In this document: positions 8,301 through 14,100 of the stretch, piece by piece | Layout of the letters: each line of letters opens with the position of its first letter | How positions within the stretch are numbered: the stretch's first letter is position 1 | From: Streptomyces hilarionis | Lineage (GTDB): Bacteria > Actinomycetota > Actinomycetes > Streptomycetales > Streptomycetaceae | DNA: 36,119 nt | Direction of reading: 5' to 3' | Assembly (NCBI RefSeq): GCF_024539675.1 | Contig: NZ_JAHHIT010000095.1 | Coordinates: 1 to 36,119 of the forward strand | Position numbers and translations under genes: made by a program | Notes under the pieces: generated by a model | What the model saw: only the letters and a program-made list of their open reading frames with translations | Databases searched by the model: none | What the model was told of the DNA's origin: nothing

Positions 8301-9007
8301 CCCCGGCCGGGCTGCCCGACCTGACCTCCGCCGAGCGGCTCAGCGCCGAACTGGGCGTGCTGTCCATGGACGCCTCGCGCCATCTGATGGACGACCACGG
8401 CGACTTCCTCGCCGAGCTGGGCGTGGTCTCGGCCCGGCGGCTGCGGGAGGCGCGGCACGGGGAGACCGTGCTGGTCGCGGGCGCCAAGGCGGCCACCCAG
8501 ACCCCGCCGATCCGGTCCGGCAAACGGGTCGTCTTCAGCACTCTGGACGACGGCACCGGCCTGGTCGACCTCGCCTTCTTCGAGGACTCCCACGACGCCT
8601 GCGCCCACACCGTCTTCCACTCCTGGCTGCTGCTGGTGCGCGGGGTGGTGCAGCGGCGCGGCCCGCGCAGCCTCAGCGTGGTGGGCGCGGCCGCCTGGAA
8701 CCTCGCCGACCTGCTGGAGGTGCGCCGGGACGAGGGGCTGGAGGGAGTCGCGGCCCGGCTGGCCGCCCCGGGCGCCCCCGCCCCGGGCGCCCCCGGCGAC
8801 GGCGACGGCCCGGCGCGCGGCCGGCTCGCCGGTTCGGACGGGCTGCCCGCGCCGGCGGGCTCGGCCGCCCGGGACGCGATGGAGCGGCGCCGTCTCCGGC
8901 TGCCCACGGGGTACGAGATGCACCCCTGGGCCGATCTGCGCCCCGCGGGCGAAGGGCCCGCGGTGGGAAGGAAGTTGTGGCACCAGAGTCCGGGGAGTGC
9001 GGGATGA
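5366..9007 (+). CDS. dnaE2: Error-prone DNA polymerase DnaE2
   Basis: A C-family DNA polymerase of 1213 residues that inserts nucleotides opposite lesions in the damage-induced mutasome with ImuB. The N-terminal PHP domain begins THLHTVSGFSLRYGASHPE. The palm carries catalytic Asp residues D431 and D433 in 'LPDIDVDVE' and a third at D585 in 'LLKLDVLG'. The motifs 'ARGSGAGSLVNHLLGI' and 'SYGFCKAHAVAFAVPTYQSAWLKAHHP' are typical of DnaE2. An OB-fold region lies near the C terminus ('TPPIRSGKRVVFSTLDDGTG'-type, quoted in part: VVFSTLDDGTG). I chose ATG 5366, 5 bases after a GGGAGG site; GTG 5360 overlaps that site. A Ser/Asp/Pro-rich insertion (about residues 852-885) is encoded by a 9-base tandem repeat and is unusual. 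The stop overlaps the ImuB-like start by 4 bases. Two LexA-type boxes precede it. Confidence 0.93.
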   Translation: MPGFTHLHTVSGFSLRYGASHPERLAERAFERGMDALALTDRDTLAGTVRFAKACAKAGVRPLFGVDLAVTAPERPQGDASVRRDRRRTPVRGGAFVDESTPRVTFLARDGARGWADLCRLVTAAHAGEDGAGPPSLPWAENHGDGLTVLLGPASDVGRALAAGRPDRAARLLAPWREAYGDALRLEAVWHGRTGTGHGSLRLAARTVGFAAEQRIRPVLSNAVRYADPGQGPVADILDAARRLVPVDPAKELDSGEAWLKGADAMLGAAERIVEAAGFRRDVAHRLLEQTRAAAAECLVDPEDDLGMGAVHFPEPHLVGADRRTAQRTLASRAVAGMVLRGYDRSAKARPYWERMHDELDIIAHHGFASYFLTVAQVVDDVRKMGIRVAARGSGAGSLVNHLLGIAHADPLEHGLLMERFLSRERVVLPDIDVDVESARRLEVYRAIIGRFGAERVATVAMPETYRVRHAIRDVGAALSMDPAEIDRVAKSFPHIRARDARAALDELPELRALAGEKERYGRLWELVEALDALPRGVAMHPCGVLLSDASLLSRTPVVPTSGEGFPMAQFDKDDVEDLGLLKLDVLGVRMQSAMAHAVAEVERATGERIDLDAVEEGDPATYRLIRSTETLGCFQIESPGQRDLVGRLQPATFHDLVVDISLFRPGPVAADMVRPFIEARHGRAPVRYPHPDLTEPLRDTHGVVVFHEQIIDIVAIMTGCGRGEADRVRRGLSDPESQGRIKVWFAQHAAARGYSAETIQRTWEIVEAFGSYGFCKAHAVAFAVPTYQSAWLKAHHPAAFYAGLLTHDPGMYPKRLLLADARRRGVPILPLDVNRSGVAHRIELVSESRRTGEPASSTSSTSSVDSPDSPTSPDSHDSPDSVDSAGRWGLRLALSDVHGISEAEAARVADGQPYASLLDFWERARPSRPLAGRLAQVGALDAFGGNRRDLQLHLTELHRGGRGAGGGQLPLAGGRGTAPAGLPDLTSAERLSAELGVLSMDASRHLMDDHGDFLAELGVVSARRLREARHGETVLVAGAKAATQTPPIRSGKRVVFSTLDDGTGLVDLAFFEDSHDACAHTVFHSWLLLVRGVVQRRGPRSLSVVGAAAWNLADLLEVRRDEGLEGVAARLAAPGAPAPGAPGDGDGPARGRLAGSDGLPAPAGSAARDAMERRRLRLPTGYEMHPWADLRPAGEGPAVGRKLWHQSPGSAG
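7961..8014 (+). repeat. In-frame 9-base tandem repeat inside dnaE2
   Basis: Six 9-base units of GACTCACCG or close variants run from 7961 to 8014, each coding Asp-Ser-Pro or similar. They are preceded by a GTCGTCGAC-type repeat (7932-7950). The period is a multiple of three, so changes in copy number keep the frame. Confidence 0.85.
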
Positions 9008-9975
9008 CCATCCTCTGCGTTCGTTTCCAGCTTCCTCCGGCGCGCGAGACCGCCGCCCTGCCGGCGCTGCTCGGGTTGCTGGAGGAGTTCACGCCGGTCG
9101 TCGAGGCGCTGCCGCCGGACGGGGCGCTGGCCGATCTGCGGGGCGCCGAACGGTACTTCGGGCGCAGCGCGGTGGAGCTCGCCTCGGTCGTCCGCGTGCG
9201 GGCGCTCGCGCTGCACGGCGTCGACTGCGTGATCGGCGCCGGTCCCGGCCCGCTGACGGCGCGCATGGCGCTGCGGGCCGCCCGGCCCGGGGTGACCCGC
9301 GCGGTCCCCGAGGGGGAGGTGCGCGAGTTCCTCGCCGGGCAGCCCGTCACCGCGCTGCCCGGGGTCGGTGCGGCGACCGCCCGCATCCTGTGCGAGTACG
9401 GCCTCGACACCCTCGGCCGGGTCGCCGTCGCCCCCCTGTCCACGCTCCAGCGCCTGGTCGGCGCGAAGGCGGGCCGGGAACTGCACGAGAAGGCGAACGG
9501 CGTCGACCGCGGCCGGGTGGTGCCGAACTCCGTGTCACGGTCGCTGGCCACGGAACGCCCCTTCGAGCGGGACGAACTGGATCCCGACCGGCACCGGCGC
9601 GCCCTGCTGTCGTCCGCCGAGGAACTGGGCGTTCGGCTGCGCGCGCTGGAGAAGGTGTGCCGCACCCTGACCCTCACCGTGCGCTACGCCGACCGCTCCT
9701 CCACCGCCCGCAGCCGCACCCTGAAGGAGCCGACCGCGCACTCGGCGGCCCTGACCGCGGCGGCGTACGGCCTGTACGAGGCGCTCGGCCTACAGCGCGC
9801 CCGGGTCCGCGCGGTCGCCCTGCGCGCCGAGGCCCTGGGCCCCGCCGAACAGGCCTCCCACCAGCTCAGCTTCGACCCCGTCGACGAGAAGGTCCGCCGG
9901 ATCGAGGAGGTCGCCGACCGGGTCCGGGCGAAGTTCGGCCCGGGGGCGGTGAAGCCGGGCACGCTGGCGGCGTGA
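9004..9975 (+). CDS. imuB: ImuB-like Y-family polymerase homologue, catalytic residues missing
   Basis: A 323-residue Y-family DNA polymerase homologue translated from the ATGA overlap with dnaE2. It keeps the family framework: a palm-like N terminus, the helix-hairpin-helix 'ALPGVGAATARIL' near residues 118-130, and a little-finger domain ('SRSLATERPFERDELD', 'RTLTLTVRYADRSSTARSRTLKEPT'-type, quoted in part: TLTVRYADRSSTARS). The two metal-binding motifs are degenerate. The N-terminal 'DMDAFF' position reads 'VRFQLPP', and the 'S-[VI]-DEAF' position reads 'PPDGALAD', so the catalytic Glu is Gly. It is therefore probably a non-catalytic adaptor like ImuB of mycobacteria, which bridges DnaE2 to the sliding clamp. 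A clamp-binding-like QLSFD sits at 287-291. No ImuA'/RecA-like partner lies next to it. An active DinB-type enzyme is the less likely alternative. Confidence 0.75.
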   Translation: MTILCVRFQLPPARETAALPALLGLLEEFTPVVEALPPDGALADLRGAERYFGRSAVELASVVRVRALALHGVDCVIGAGPGPLTARMALRAARPGVTRAVPEGEVREFLAGQPVTALPGVGAATARILCEYGLDTLGRVAVAPLSTLQRLVGAKAGRELHEKANGVDRGRVVPNSVSRSLATERPFERDELDPDRHRRALLSSAEELGVRLRALEKVCRTLTLTVRYADRSSTARSRTLKEPTAHSAALTAAAYGLYEALGLQRARVRAVALRAEALGPAEQASHQLSFDPVDEKVRRIEEVADRVRAKFGPGAVKPGTLAA

Positions 9976-9987
9976 GGGGCGGCGGGA

Positions 9988-10362
9988 TCAGTTGGCCCAC
10001 GGGGGAGTGATCCGGGTGCCGTCGGCCAGTTCCGCCTCCAGTCCGATGGACGTGGTGACCCAGGACAGCGCGGTGTGATCGGTCGGGTTCTCGACGGCCA
10101 GGGTGGACCCCGGGTTGACGATCACCGTGTCGCCCGCCCTGATCCGCTCGGCGCGGCCGTCGAGGGTGAGGACCAGTTCGCCGACGAGCAGATGGAAGAT
10201 CTCCTCCCGGTTGACGGTGTGCGCGGGCGCCTTGGTGCCCGCGGGGATCTCGCCCCGCCAGGCGCACAGTTCCTTGCTGCCGGTGAGGGGAGTGGCGTAC
10301 GAGACGAAGCGGGCGCCGTGGATCTCGTGGGTGACGGCCTGCGCGGAGCGGACGACGGGCAT
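9988..10362 (-). CDS. Small single-domain cupin protein
   Basis: A 124-residue cupin. Motif 1 reads 'GTKAPAHTVNREEIFHLLVGEL', given here as PAHTVNREEIFHLL-GEL, with His and Glu in metal-ligand positions. Motif 2 reads 'AGDTVIVNPGSTLAVEN'. The second-motif His of metal cupins is replaced (PGSTLAVEN rather than PGxxHxxxN), so metal binding may be weak or absent. The ATG at 10362 follows a GGAGGCACCC site. It is divergent from a MarR regulator and shares a 108-base region with two palindromic operators, so it is very likely controlled by that regulator. A role as ligand-binding or small-molecule-modifying protein is inference; the family is too broad to name a substrate. Confidence 0.8.
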   Translation of the reverse strand: MPVVRSAQAVTHEIHGARFVSYATPLTGSKELCAWRGEIPAGTKAPAHTVNREEIFHLLVGELVLTLDGRAERIRAGDTVIVNPGSTLAVENPTDHTALSWVTTSIGLEAELADGTRITPPWAN

Positions 10363-10396
10363 GGGTGCCTCCTGGCACTCGGGACCGAACAGAGAT

Positions 10397-10413
10397 GGTC
10401 AAGCAGCTTGACT
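10397..10413. promoter_or_regulatory. MarR operator, site 1
   Basis: GGTCAAGC-A-GCTTGACT is a near-perfect dyad differing from site 2 at only a few bases. It is centred at 10405, 29 bases from the centre of site 2, on the cupin side of the divergent region. Confidence 0.7.
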
Positions 10414-10423
10414 AAGTTCCTCT

Positions 10424-10444
10424 ATGGTCAAGCTGCTTGACCAT
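10424..10444. promoter_or_regulatory. MarR operator, site 2 (perfect palindrome)
   Basis: ATGGTCAAGC and its exact complement GCTTGACCAT flank a central T at 10434, a perfect 21-base palindrome. It covers a TTGACC hexamer (10437-10442) that can act as the -35 of the marR promoter, with TTCAAT (10459-10464) as -10. Binding here would block marR transcription. Confidence 0.75.
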
Positions 10445-10470
10445 TCTGTCAAGGGTGTTTCAATGCGGCT

Positions 10471-10914
10471 GTGCACACTTCCGAAGCCCTCGCCCTGTCC
10501 GCCGCCCTTCTCGCCGCCGCCGGTGAACTCACCCGGCGCATCGACGACGGCGTCGCCGCCCGCGGTTTCGAGGGGCGGCCCTCCTACGGCTTCGCCTTCG
10601 CGCGGCTCGCCCGGAGCGGCGCGACGGTCACCGAGCTGGGCGCCCACCTCGGCGTCACCAAGCAGGCGGCGAGCCAGCTCGTGGACGAGCTGGTGCGCAA
10701 GGGGTACGTCGAGCGGCGGCCGCACCCCGGGGACGCGCGTGCCCGGCTGATCGTCCTCACCGAGCGCGGCCGGGACTGCACCCGGGCGGCGGAGGAGGCG
10801 GCCGCCGAGGCGGTGCGGGCCTGGGCGGAGGTGCTCGGCGAGGAGCAGCTGAGCGCGCTGCGCGCCCAGTTGGCGCGCATTGCCCCCCATGGGCCCATTC
10901 GCCCCGTTTGGTGA
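10471..10914 (+). CDS. MarR-family transcriptional regulator
   Basis: A 147-residue winged-helix repressor. The helix-turn-helix reads 'TVTELGAHLGVTKQAASQLVDELVRKGYVERRPHPGDARARLIVLTERG' in the protein, quoted in part: ELGAHLGVTKQAASQLVDEL and the wing GDARARLIVLTERG. Both are textbook MarR. MarR proteins bind pseudo-palindromes as dimers and release them on binding phenolic or other small ligands or on oxidation. No good ribosome site precedes the GTG at 10471. A -10-like TTCAAT ends 6 bases before it and TTGACC lies 16 bases further up, so the message may be leaderless. The two palindromes between it and the cupin gene are the obvious operators, implying autoregulation and joint control of the cupin. 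Confidence 0.88.
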   Translation: MHTSEALALSAALLAAAGELTRRIDDGVAARGFEGRPSYGFAFARLARSGATVTELGAHLGVTKQAASQLVDELVRKGYVERRPHPGDARARLIVLTERGRDCTRAAEEAAAEAVRAWAEVLGEEQLSALRAQLARIAPHGPIRPVW

Positions 10915-10962
10915 TCTCATTATCAGGAGCACGCGTCCGTCCGCGGCCATCACTGAAAGTTT

Positions 10963-11009
10963 TTACTGACGCGTAACTTCACACTTCACTTACTCGCCCG
11001 TAACTTGAC
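10963..11009 (+). promoter_or_regulatory. Two 20-base direct repeats in the lipase promoter region
   Basis: TTACT-N4-CGTAACTT-N-AC occurs at 10963-10982 and again at 10990-11009, a 27-base period with identity outside the spacer positions. Direct repeats of this kind are typical binding sites for activators. Extracellular lipase genes in S. exfoliatus are driven by the LuxR-type activator LipR, but no such gene is adjacent here. Confidence 0.55.
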
Positions 11010-11026
11010 GAGTGAACAGCATCCTC

Positions 11027-11040
11027 GTGATCCGGATCAC
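11027..11040 (+). promoter_or_regulatory. Crp-like palindrome upstream of the lipase
   Basis: GTGATCCGGATCAC is a perfect 14-base palindrome of the form GTGA-N6-TCAC, followed by A, which is the classic Crp/FNR-family site. It lies 47 bases before the lipase start and after the direct repeats. Confidence 0.5.
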
Positions 11041-11087
11041 AGGCGCAAGGCCATCGCACCTCCCTTGATCCGCAAGGAGATCACCCG

Positions 11088-11987
11088 ATGCTGCCCTGGA
11101 AGCGTGTGTTCCGACCGTTCGCCGCCCTGCTGCTGGCCGCCGCGGCCGTCGCCGTCCCCGCCGTCTCCGCCGCCCACGCCGACTCCGCCACCGGGACCAC
11201 CGTCGAGACCGCCGCCGTCACCGCCTCGGCGAGCGGCTGGAACGACTACCGCTGCAAGCCCTCCGCCGCACACCCCCGCCCCGTCGTCCTCGTGCACGGC
11301 ACGCTCGGCAACTCCGTCGACAACTGGCTGGCCCTCGCCCCCTACCTCACGGTCCGCGGATACTGCGTCTTCTCCGTCGACTACGGCCAGCTGCCCGGCG
11401 TCCCCCTCTTCCACGGCCTCGGACCCGTCGACGCGTCGGCCGGGCAGCTCTCCGCCTTCGTGGACAAGGTGCTCGCGGCGACCGGCGCGCCCCAGGTCGA
11501 CCTGGTCGGCCACTCCCAGGGCGGCATGATGCCGCGCTACTACCTGAAGTTCCTCGGCGGCGCGGCCAAGGTCGGCGCGCTCGTCGGCATCGCCCCCGAC
11601 AACCACGGCGCCACCCTCAGTGGACTGGCCAACCTGCTCCCGTACTTCCCGGGCGCCGAGGACCTGATCACGGCCGCCACCCCCGGCCTCGCCGACCAGC
11701 TGCCCGGATCGGCGTTCCTCACCAAGCTCAACGCCGGCGGCGACACCGTTCCCGGCGTGCGCTACACGGTCATCGCCACCCGGTACGACGAGGTGGCCAC
11801 CCCCTGGCGCAGCCAGTACCTGAGCGGCTCCGGAGTGCGCAACGTCCTGTTGCAGGACCTGTGTCCGCTGGACCTCTCCGAGCACGTGGCGATCGCGCTG
11901 TTCGACCGGATCGCGTTCCACGAGGTGGCCAACGCCCTCGACCCGGCGCATGCCTCCGCCACCACCTGTGCGTCCGCGCTGAGCTGA
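11088..11987 (+). CDS. Secreted alpha/beta-hydrolase lipase
   Basis: A 299-residue extracellular triacylglycerol lipase or esterase of the Lipase_2 (EstA/LipA-like) type. ATG 11088 follows AAGGAG at 11074-11079. The signal peptide has a positive start (LPWKRVFRP), a hydrophobic core at residues 11-26 and cleavage near AHA31. The oxyanion motif 'VVLVHGTLGN' lies at 66-75 and the nucleophile S143 in 'LVGHSQGG'. A likely acid is the Asp in 'IATRYDEVATP' and the likely His is in 'DLSEHVAIAL'. Four Cys (56, 93, and two near the C terminus) could make disulfides. From memory it corresponds to the SCO1735-type secreted lipase of S. coelicolor. Its promoter region holds direct repeats and a Crp-like palindrome; CTCCCTT at 11060-11066 could partly pair with the ribosome site. 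Confidence 0.9.
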   Translation: MLPWKRVFRPFAALLLAAAAVAVPAVSAAHADSATGTTVETAAVTASASGWNDYRCKPSAAHPRPVVLVHGTLGNSVDNWLALAPYLTVRGYCVFSVDYGQLPGVPLFHGLGPVDASAGQLSAFVDKVLAATGAPQVDLVGHSQGGMMPRYYLKFLGGAAKVGALVGIAPDNHGATLSGLANLLPYFPGAEDLITAATPGLADQLPGSAFLTKLNAGGDTVPGVRYTVIATRYDEVATPWRSQYLSGSGVRNVLLQDLCPLDLSEHVAIALFDRIAFHEVANALDPAHASATTCASALS

Positions 11988-11999
11988 CGCCGGGTCCGT

Positions 12000-12032
12000 C
12001 CGGGGTCCGCCCGGGGTCCGCCCGTGTTCCGC
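12000..12032. repeat. 11-base tandem repeat after the lipase stop
   Basis: Units CCGGGGTCCGC (12000-12010), the same again (12011-12021) and CCGTGTTCCGC (12022-12032), with a fourth degenerate copy just before. The array lies between the lipase stop and the shared terminator. Confidence 0.6.
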
Positions 12033-12049
12033 TCTGAAGGATCGTTTTG

Positions 12050-12088
12050 CCGGGGCCTGTCCGGCCTGAGCCGCCGGTCAGGCCCCGG
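12050..12088. terminator. Bidirectional terminator between lipase and LPMO genes
   Basis: Arms CCGGGGCCTG (12050-12059) and CAGGCCCCGG (12079-12088) form a perfect 10-base stem. One mismatch and 5 further pairs (12061-12065 with 12073-12077) follow, closing a 7-base loop. It serves the two convergent genes. Confidence 0.8.
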
Positions 12089-12103
12089 AGTCGTGCGGCC
12101 GCG

Positions 12104-13162
12104 TCAGCGGCCGTGGCCGCCGGCCGCCCGCCTGCGCACCGACGCGAACAGCAGCCCCGCGCCCAGCGCCAGGACGGCCGCGCCGCCCACCGCGAGGTAC
12201 GGGGCGCGGCCGTCGCCCCCGGTCCGCGCGAGGCTCCTGCCGGGAGCCGGACCGGCGGCCGCCGCCTTCGGCCCGCTGGAGCCCGACGACGACCCGCCCG
12301 CGGCGGACGGCTTCGCACCGGACCGCCGGGTGACGGACGGCTCCGCCGTGGCCGACGCCCCGGCGTCCCGGTCCGTCGCCGTGGCGGCGTCGTCGTCCCC
12401 GTGGCCGTGGTGCCCGACCGTGGATCGTCCGGCGCCGTCCGCGATCTGCCGTTCGGAGGGCGCGGAGACGGCCGGCGCGGGCGCCGCCGGTGCGGAGCCC
12501 CCGCCCGCCGCCCCGTTCCCGCCGGCCGTGGCGAACGTGACGTCCGAGCAGGAGTAGAACGCCTCCGGACTGTCCGAGCGCTGCCAGATCGTGTACAGCA
12601 GCTGCCGGCCCGAGCGCTCGGGCAGGGTTCCGGAGAAGGTGGCGAAGCCGCCCGCCGGGGCCGGGTCGACGGCGGTCGCCACCGGGTGCCCCAGATCCAG
12701 GTCGGACCAGGCCGGCGGCCGGGTCGGGTCGTAGCCGGGCCACGTGATGTAGACCGTGAAGGCGCCCTTGTGCGGGGCGGTCACCCGGTACCTGAAGGTG
12801 TACGGGCCGCCGCGGACGCTCGTGGCCGGCCAGTCGGCGCGGGCCAGGTCCAGGCCCTTGAACTCCGCGTTGCCCGCGCTGCACAGCCTGCCGTCCGCGA
12901 TCAGTTCCCGGTGGCGGCCGGCGGCGTCGCCGACGCGGACGCCGTTCCAGTCGTACAGCGCCTGCGTCCCGCCCGCCGCGACCGCGGCCCGGCAGGCCTG
13001 CGACCTCGGGCTCTCGGGGCCCTCGGCGTAGCACTGCGCGCCCCGGCCGACCGGAGTGCTCATCGAGCCGTGCGCGGCCGCCGGCCAGGCGGCCAGCGCG
13101 GTCAGGGCCAGCGGAGCCAGACCGACGGCGGTGACGGCGGCGGCCTTGCGGCGTGCGGGCAT
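12104..13162 (-). CDS. Cell-wall-anchored lytic polysaccharide monooxygenase (AA10)
   Basis: A copper enzyme that oxidatively cleaves crystalline polysaccharide (AA10, formerly CBM33), 352 residues. The signal peptide ends at AAA30, which leaves H31 as the new N-terminal residue (HGSMSTPVGR), the first ligand of the histidine brace. The second is H131 in 'APHKGAFTVYITWPGYD', and the axial position lies in 'EAFYSCSDVTF'. The spacing and motifs ('ALYDWNGV', 'IADGRLCSAGN', 'ARADWPAT') resemble C1-oxidising cellulose-active AA10 enzymes. A linker rich in Gly, Ala and Ser (about 215-310) follows. The tail carries a sortase signal: LARTG at 311-315, a membrane segment and RRR. LAxTG is the class E sortase motif in Streptomyces, so the enzyme should be covalently fixed to the wall rather than released. 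ATG 13162 follows a GGAG site. Convergent with the lipase. Confidence 0.88.
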   Translation of the reverse strand: MPARRKAAAVTAVGLAPLALTALAAWPAAAHGSMSTPVGRGAQCYAEGPESPRSQACRAAVAAGGTQALYDWNGVRVGDAAGRHRELIADGRLCSAGNAEFKGLDLARADWPATSVRGGPYTFRYRVTAPHKGAFTVYITWPGYDPTRPPAWSDLDLGHPVATAVDPAPAGGFATFSGTLPERSGRQLLYTIWQRSDSPEAFYSCSDVTFATAGGNGAAGGGSAPAAPAPAVSAPSERQIADGAGRSTVGHHGHGDDDAATATDRDAGASATAEPSVTRRSGAKPSAAGGSSSGSSGPKAAAAGPAPGRSLARTGGDGRAPYLAVGGAAVLALGAGLLFASVRRRAAGGHGR

Positions 13163-13319
13163 GGGGAGTCTCCTGGGAACCGGGACCGAAGCGGAGCGCG
13201 ACGAACGCCGCGCCGGACCCAGGAAACCGTGGAAATCCCTGCTGGAGGCGGTCCGCGACGATCTTTAGGGCCGCCTTAAGGAAGCGCTGAGGCGCAGATC
13301 AGGTAGGGGGGTTCACCGC

Positions 13320-13781
13320 ATGACGAGCGAGGGCATCCGGCCCGCCACGGCGGCCGACGTCCCGGCCGTGAAGGCCGTGACGGACGCGGCGTACACGCCC
13401 TACATCGAGCGCATCGGCCTGACGCCGCGGCCCATGGCGGCCGATCACGCGGCGGACGTGGCCGCGGGCAAGGTGTTCGTGACCGGCGGCCCGCCCGGGG
13501 GCGCGGTGGCCGGCCTCGTGGTCGTCGAGGCGTTCGCGGACCATCTCTTCCTCGACAGCATCGCCGTCCGCCCCGACGTCCGCGGTTCGGGCGTCGGGCG
13601 GCGCCTGCTGCACTTCGTGGACGCACACGCGCGTGCCCTGGGCCTGCCCGAGGTCAGGCTGCACACGCACGTGTCGATGTGGGAGAACCAGAAGATCTAT
13701 CCGCGCTACGGCTACGCACTCGTGGGGCGGCGGGCGGACGGCCCCTACGAGCGCCTCCTCTACCGCAAGCGGCTGCACTGA
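13320..13781 (+). CDS. GNAT-family N-acetyltransferase
   Basis: A 153-residue acetyl-CoA-dependent N-acetyltransferase. It begins 'GIRPATAADVPAVKAVTDAAY', the usual first strand and helix, quoted in part: IRPATAADVPAV. The acetyl-CoA loop 'VRPDVRGSGVGRRLLHFVDAHA' type motif is present (RGSGVGRRLL), followed by 'LHTHVSMWENQKIYPRYGY', the motif B strand and helix typical of small GNATs acting on small molecules or peptides. ATG 13320 follows AGGTAGGGGGG. Divergent from the LPMO gene with 157 bases between; that stretch shows no clear operator. Substrate unknown. Confidence 0.85.
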   Translation: MTSEGIRPATAADVPAVKAVTDAAYTPYIERIGLTPRPMAADHAADVAAGKVFVTGGPPGGAVAGLVVVEAFADHLFLDSIAVRPDVRGSGVGRRLLHFVDAHARALGLPEVRLHTHVSMWENQKIYPRYGYALVGRRADGPYERLLYRKRLH

Positions 13782-13825
13782 GCACGCGCCGGGGCCGCGC
13801 GGGCCGCGCTCACGGCCGTCGGCCG

Positions 13826-13960
13826 TCAGCCGTCGGGCCACCAGGTGCGCGCGATGTCCTTGCGCACCTCGGGGCGCCCGGCGGGCCGTTCGTCGGCCTC
13901 CTCGCGGATCCGGCGGGAATCCGTCTTCTTCAGGGGCTTCTGCACGGTCGTACGGCGCAT
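13826..13960 (-). CDS. Small basic protein of 44 residues, unknown function
   Basis: An ATG at 13960, six bases after a strong AAGGAGG site, opens a 44-codon frame ending in TGA at 13826-13828. The product begins MRRTTVQKPLKKTDSRR and ends DIARTWWPDG. It has 13 Lys/Arg among 44 residues, alternating with Glu/Asp (IREEADERPAG). No membrane segment or signal is visible, so it should be cytosolic and may bind nucleic acid or a partner. Codon third positions are mostly G/C, as in real genes here. It lies between the convergent GNAT (stop 13781) and the divergent methyltransferase (start 14101). I believe similar short proteins occur in other Streptomyces but cannot confirm it. Confidence 0.7.
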   Translation of the reverse strand: MRRTTVQKPLKKTDSRRIREEADERPAGRPEVRKDIARTWWPDG

Positions 13961-14044
13961 GGCTGCCTCCTTGAGGGGCTACCGAGTTCCGCGTTCTCAC
14001 GGAGGTAGACCCGTTGAGGGAGAGTTCCTCATCGTCCCCCGGTC

Positions 14045-14090
14045 TGTCAGTGGCGGGTGTCACGATTCGAGTGTCAGTGGCAGGTGCCAC
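14045..14090. promoter_or_regulatory. Two operator-like repeats upstream of the methyltransferase
   Basis: TGTCAGTGGCGGGTGTCAC (14045-14063) and TGTCAGTGGCAGGTGCCAC (14072-14090) are direct repeats with a 27-base period. The second contains the dyad GTGGCA-GG-TGCCAC (14077-14090). A -10-like CACTCT (14088-14093) ends 7 bases before the methyltransferase ATG, so the second repeat would sit on the core promoter. Confidence 0.55.
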
Positions 14091-14100
14091 TCTGGGGCAC

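Noticed and set aside
11059..11079. Possible ribosome-site-sequestering hairpin before the lipase (CTCCCTT with AAGGAG)
   Set aside because: Only about six pairs with a bulge; too weak to claim a regulatory switch.
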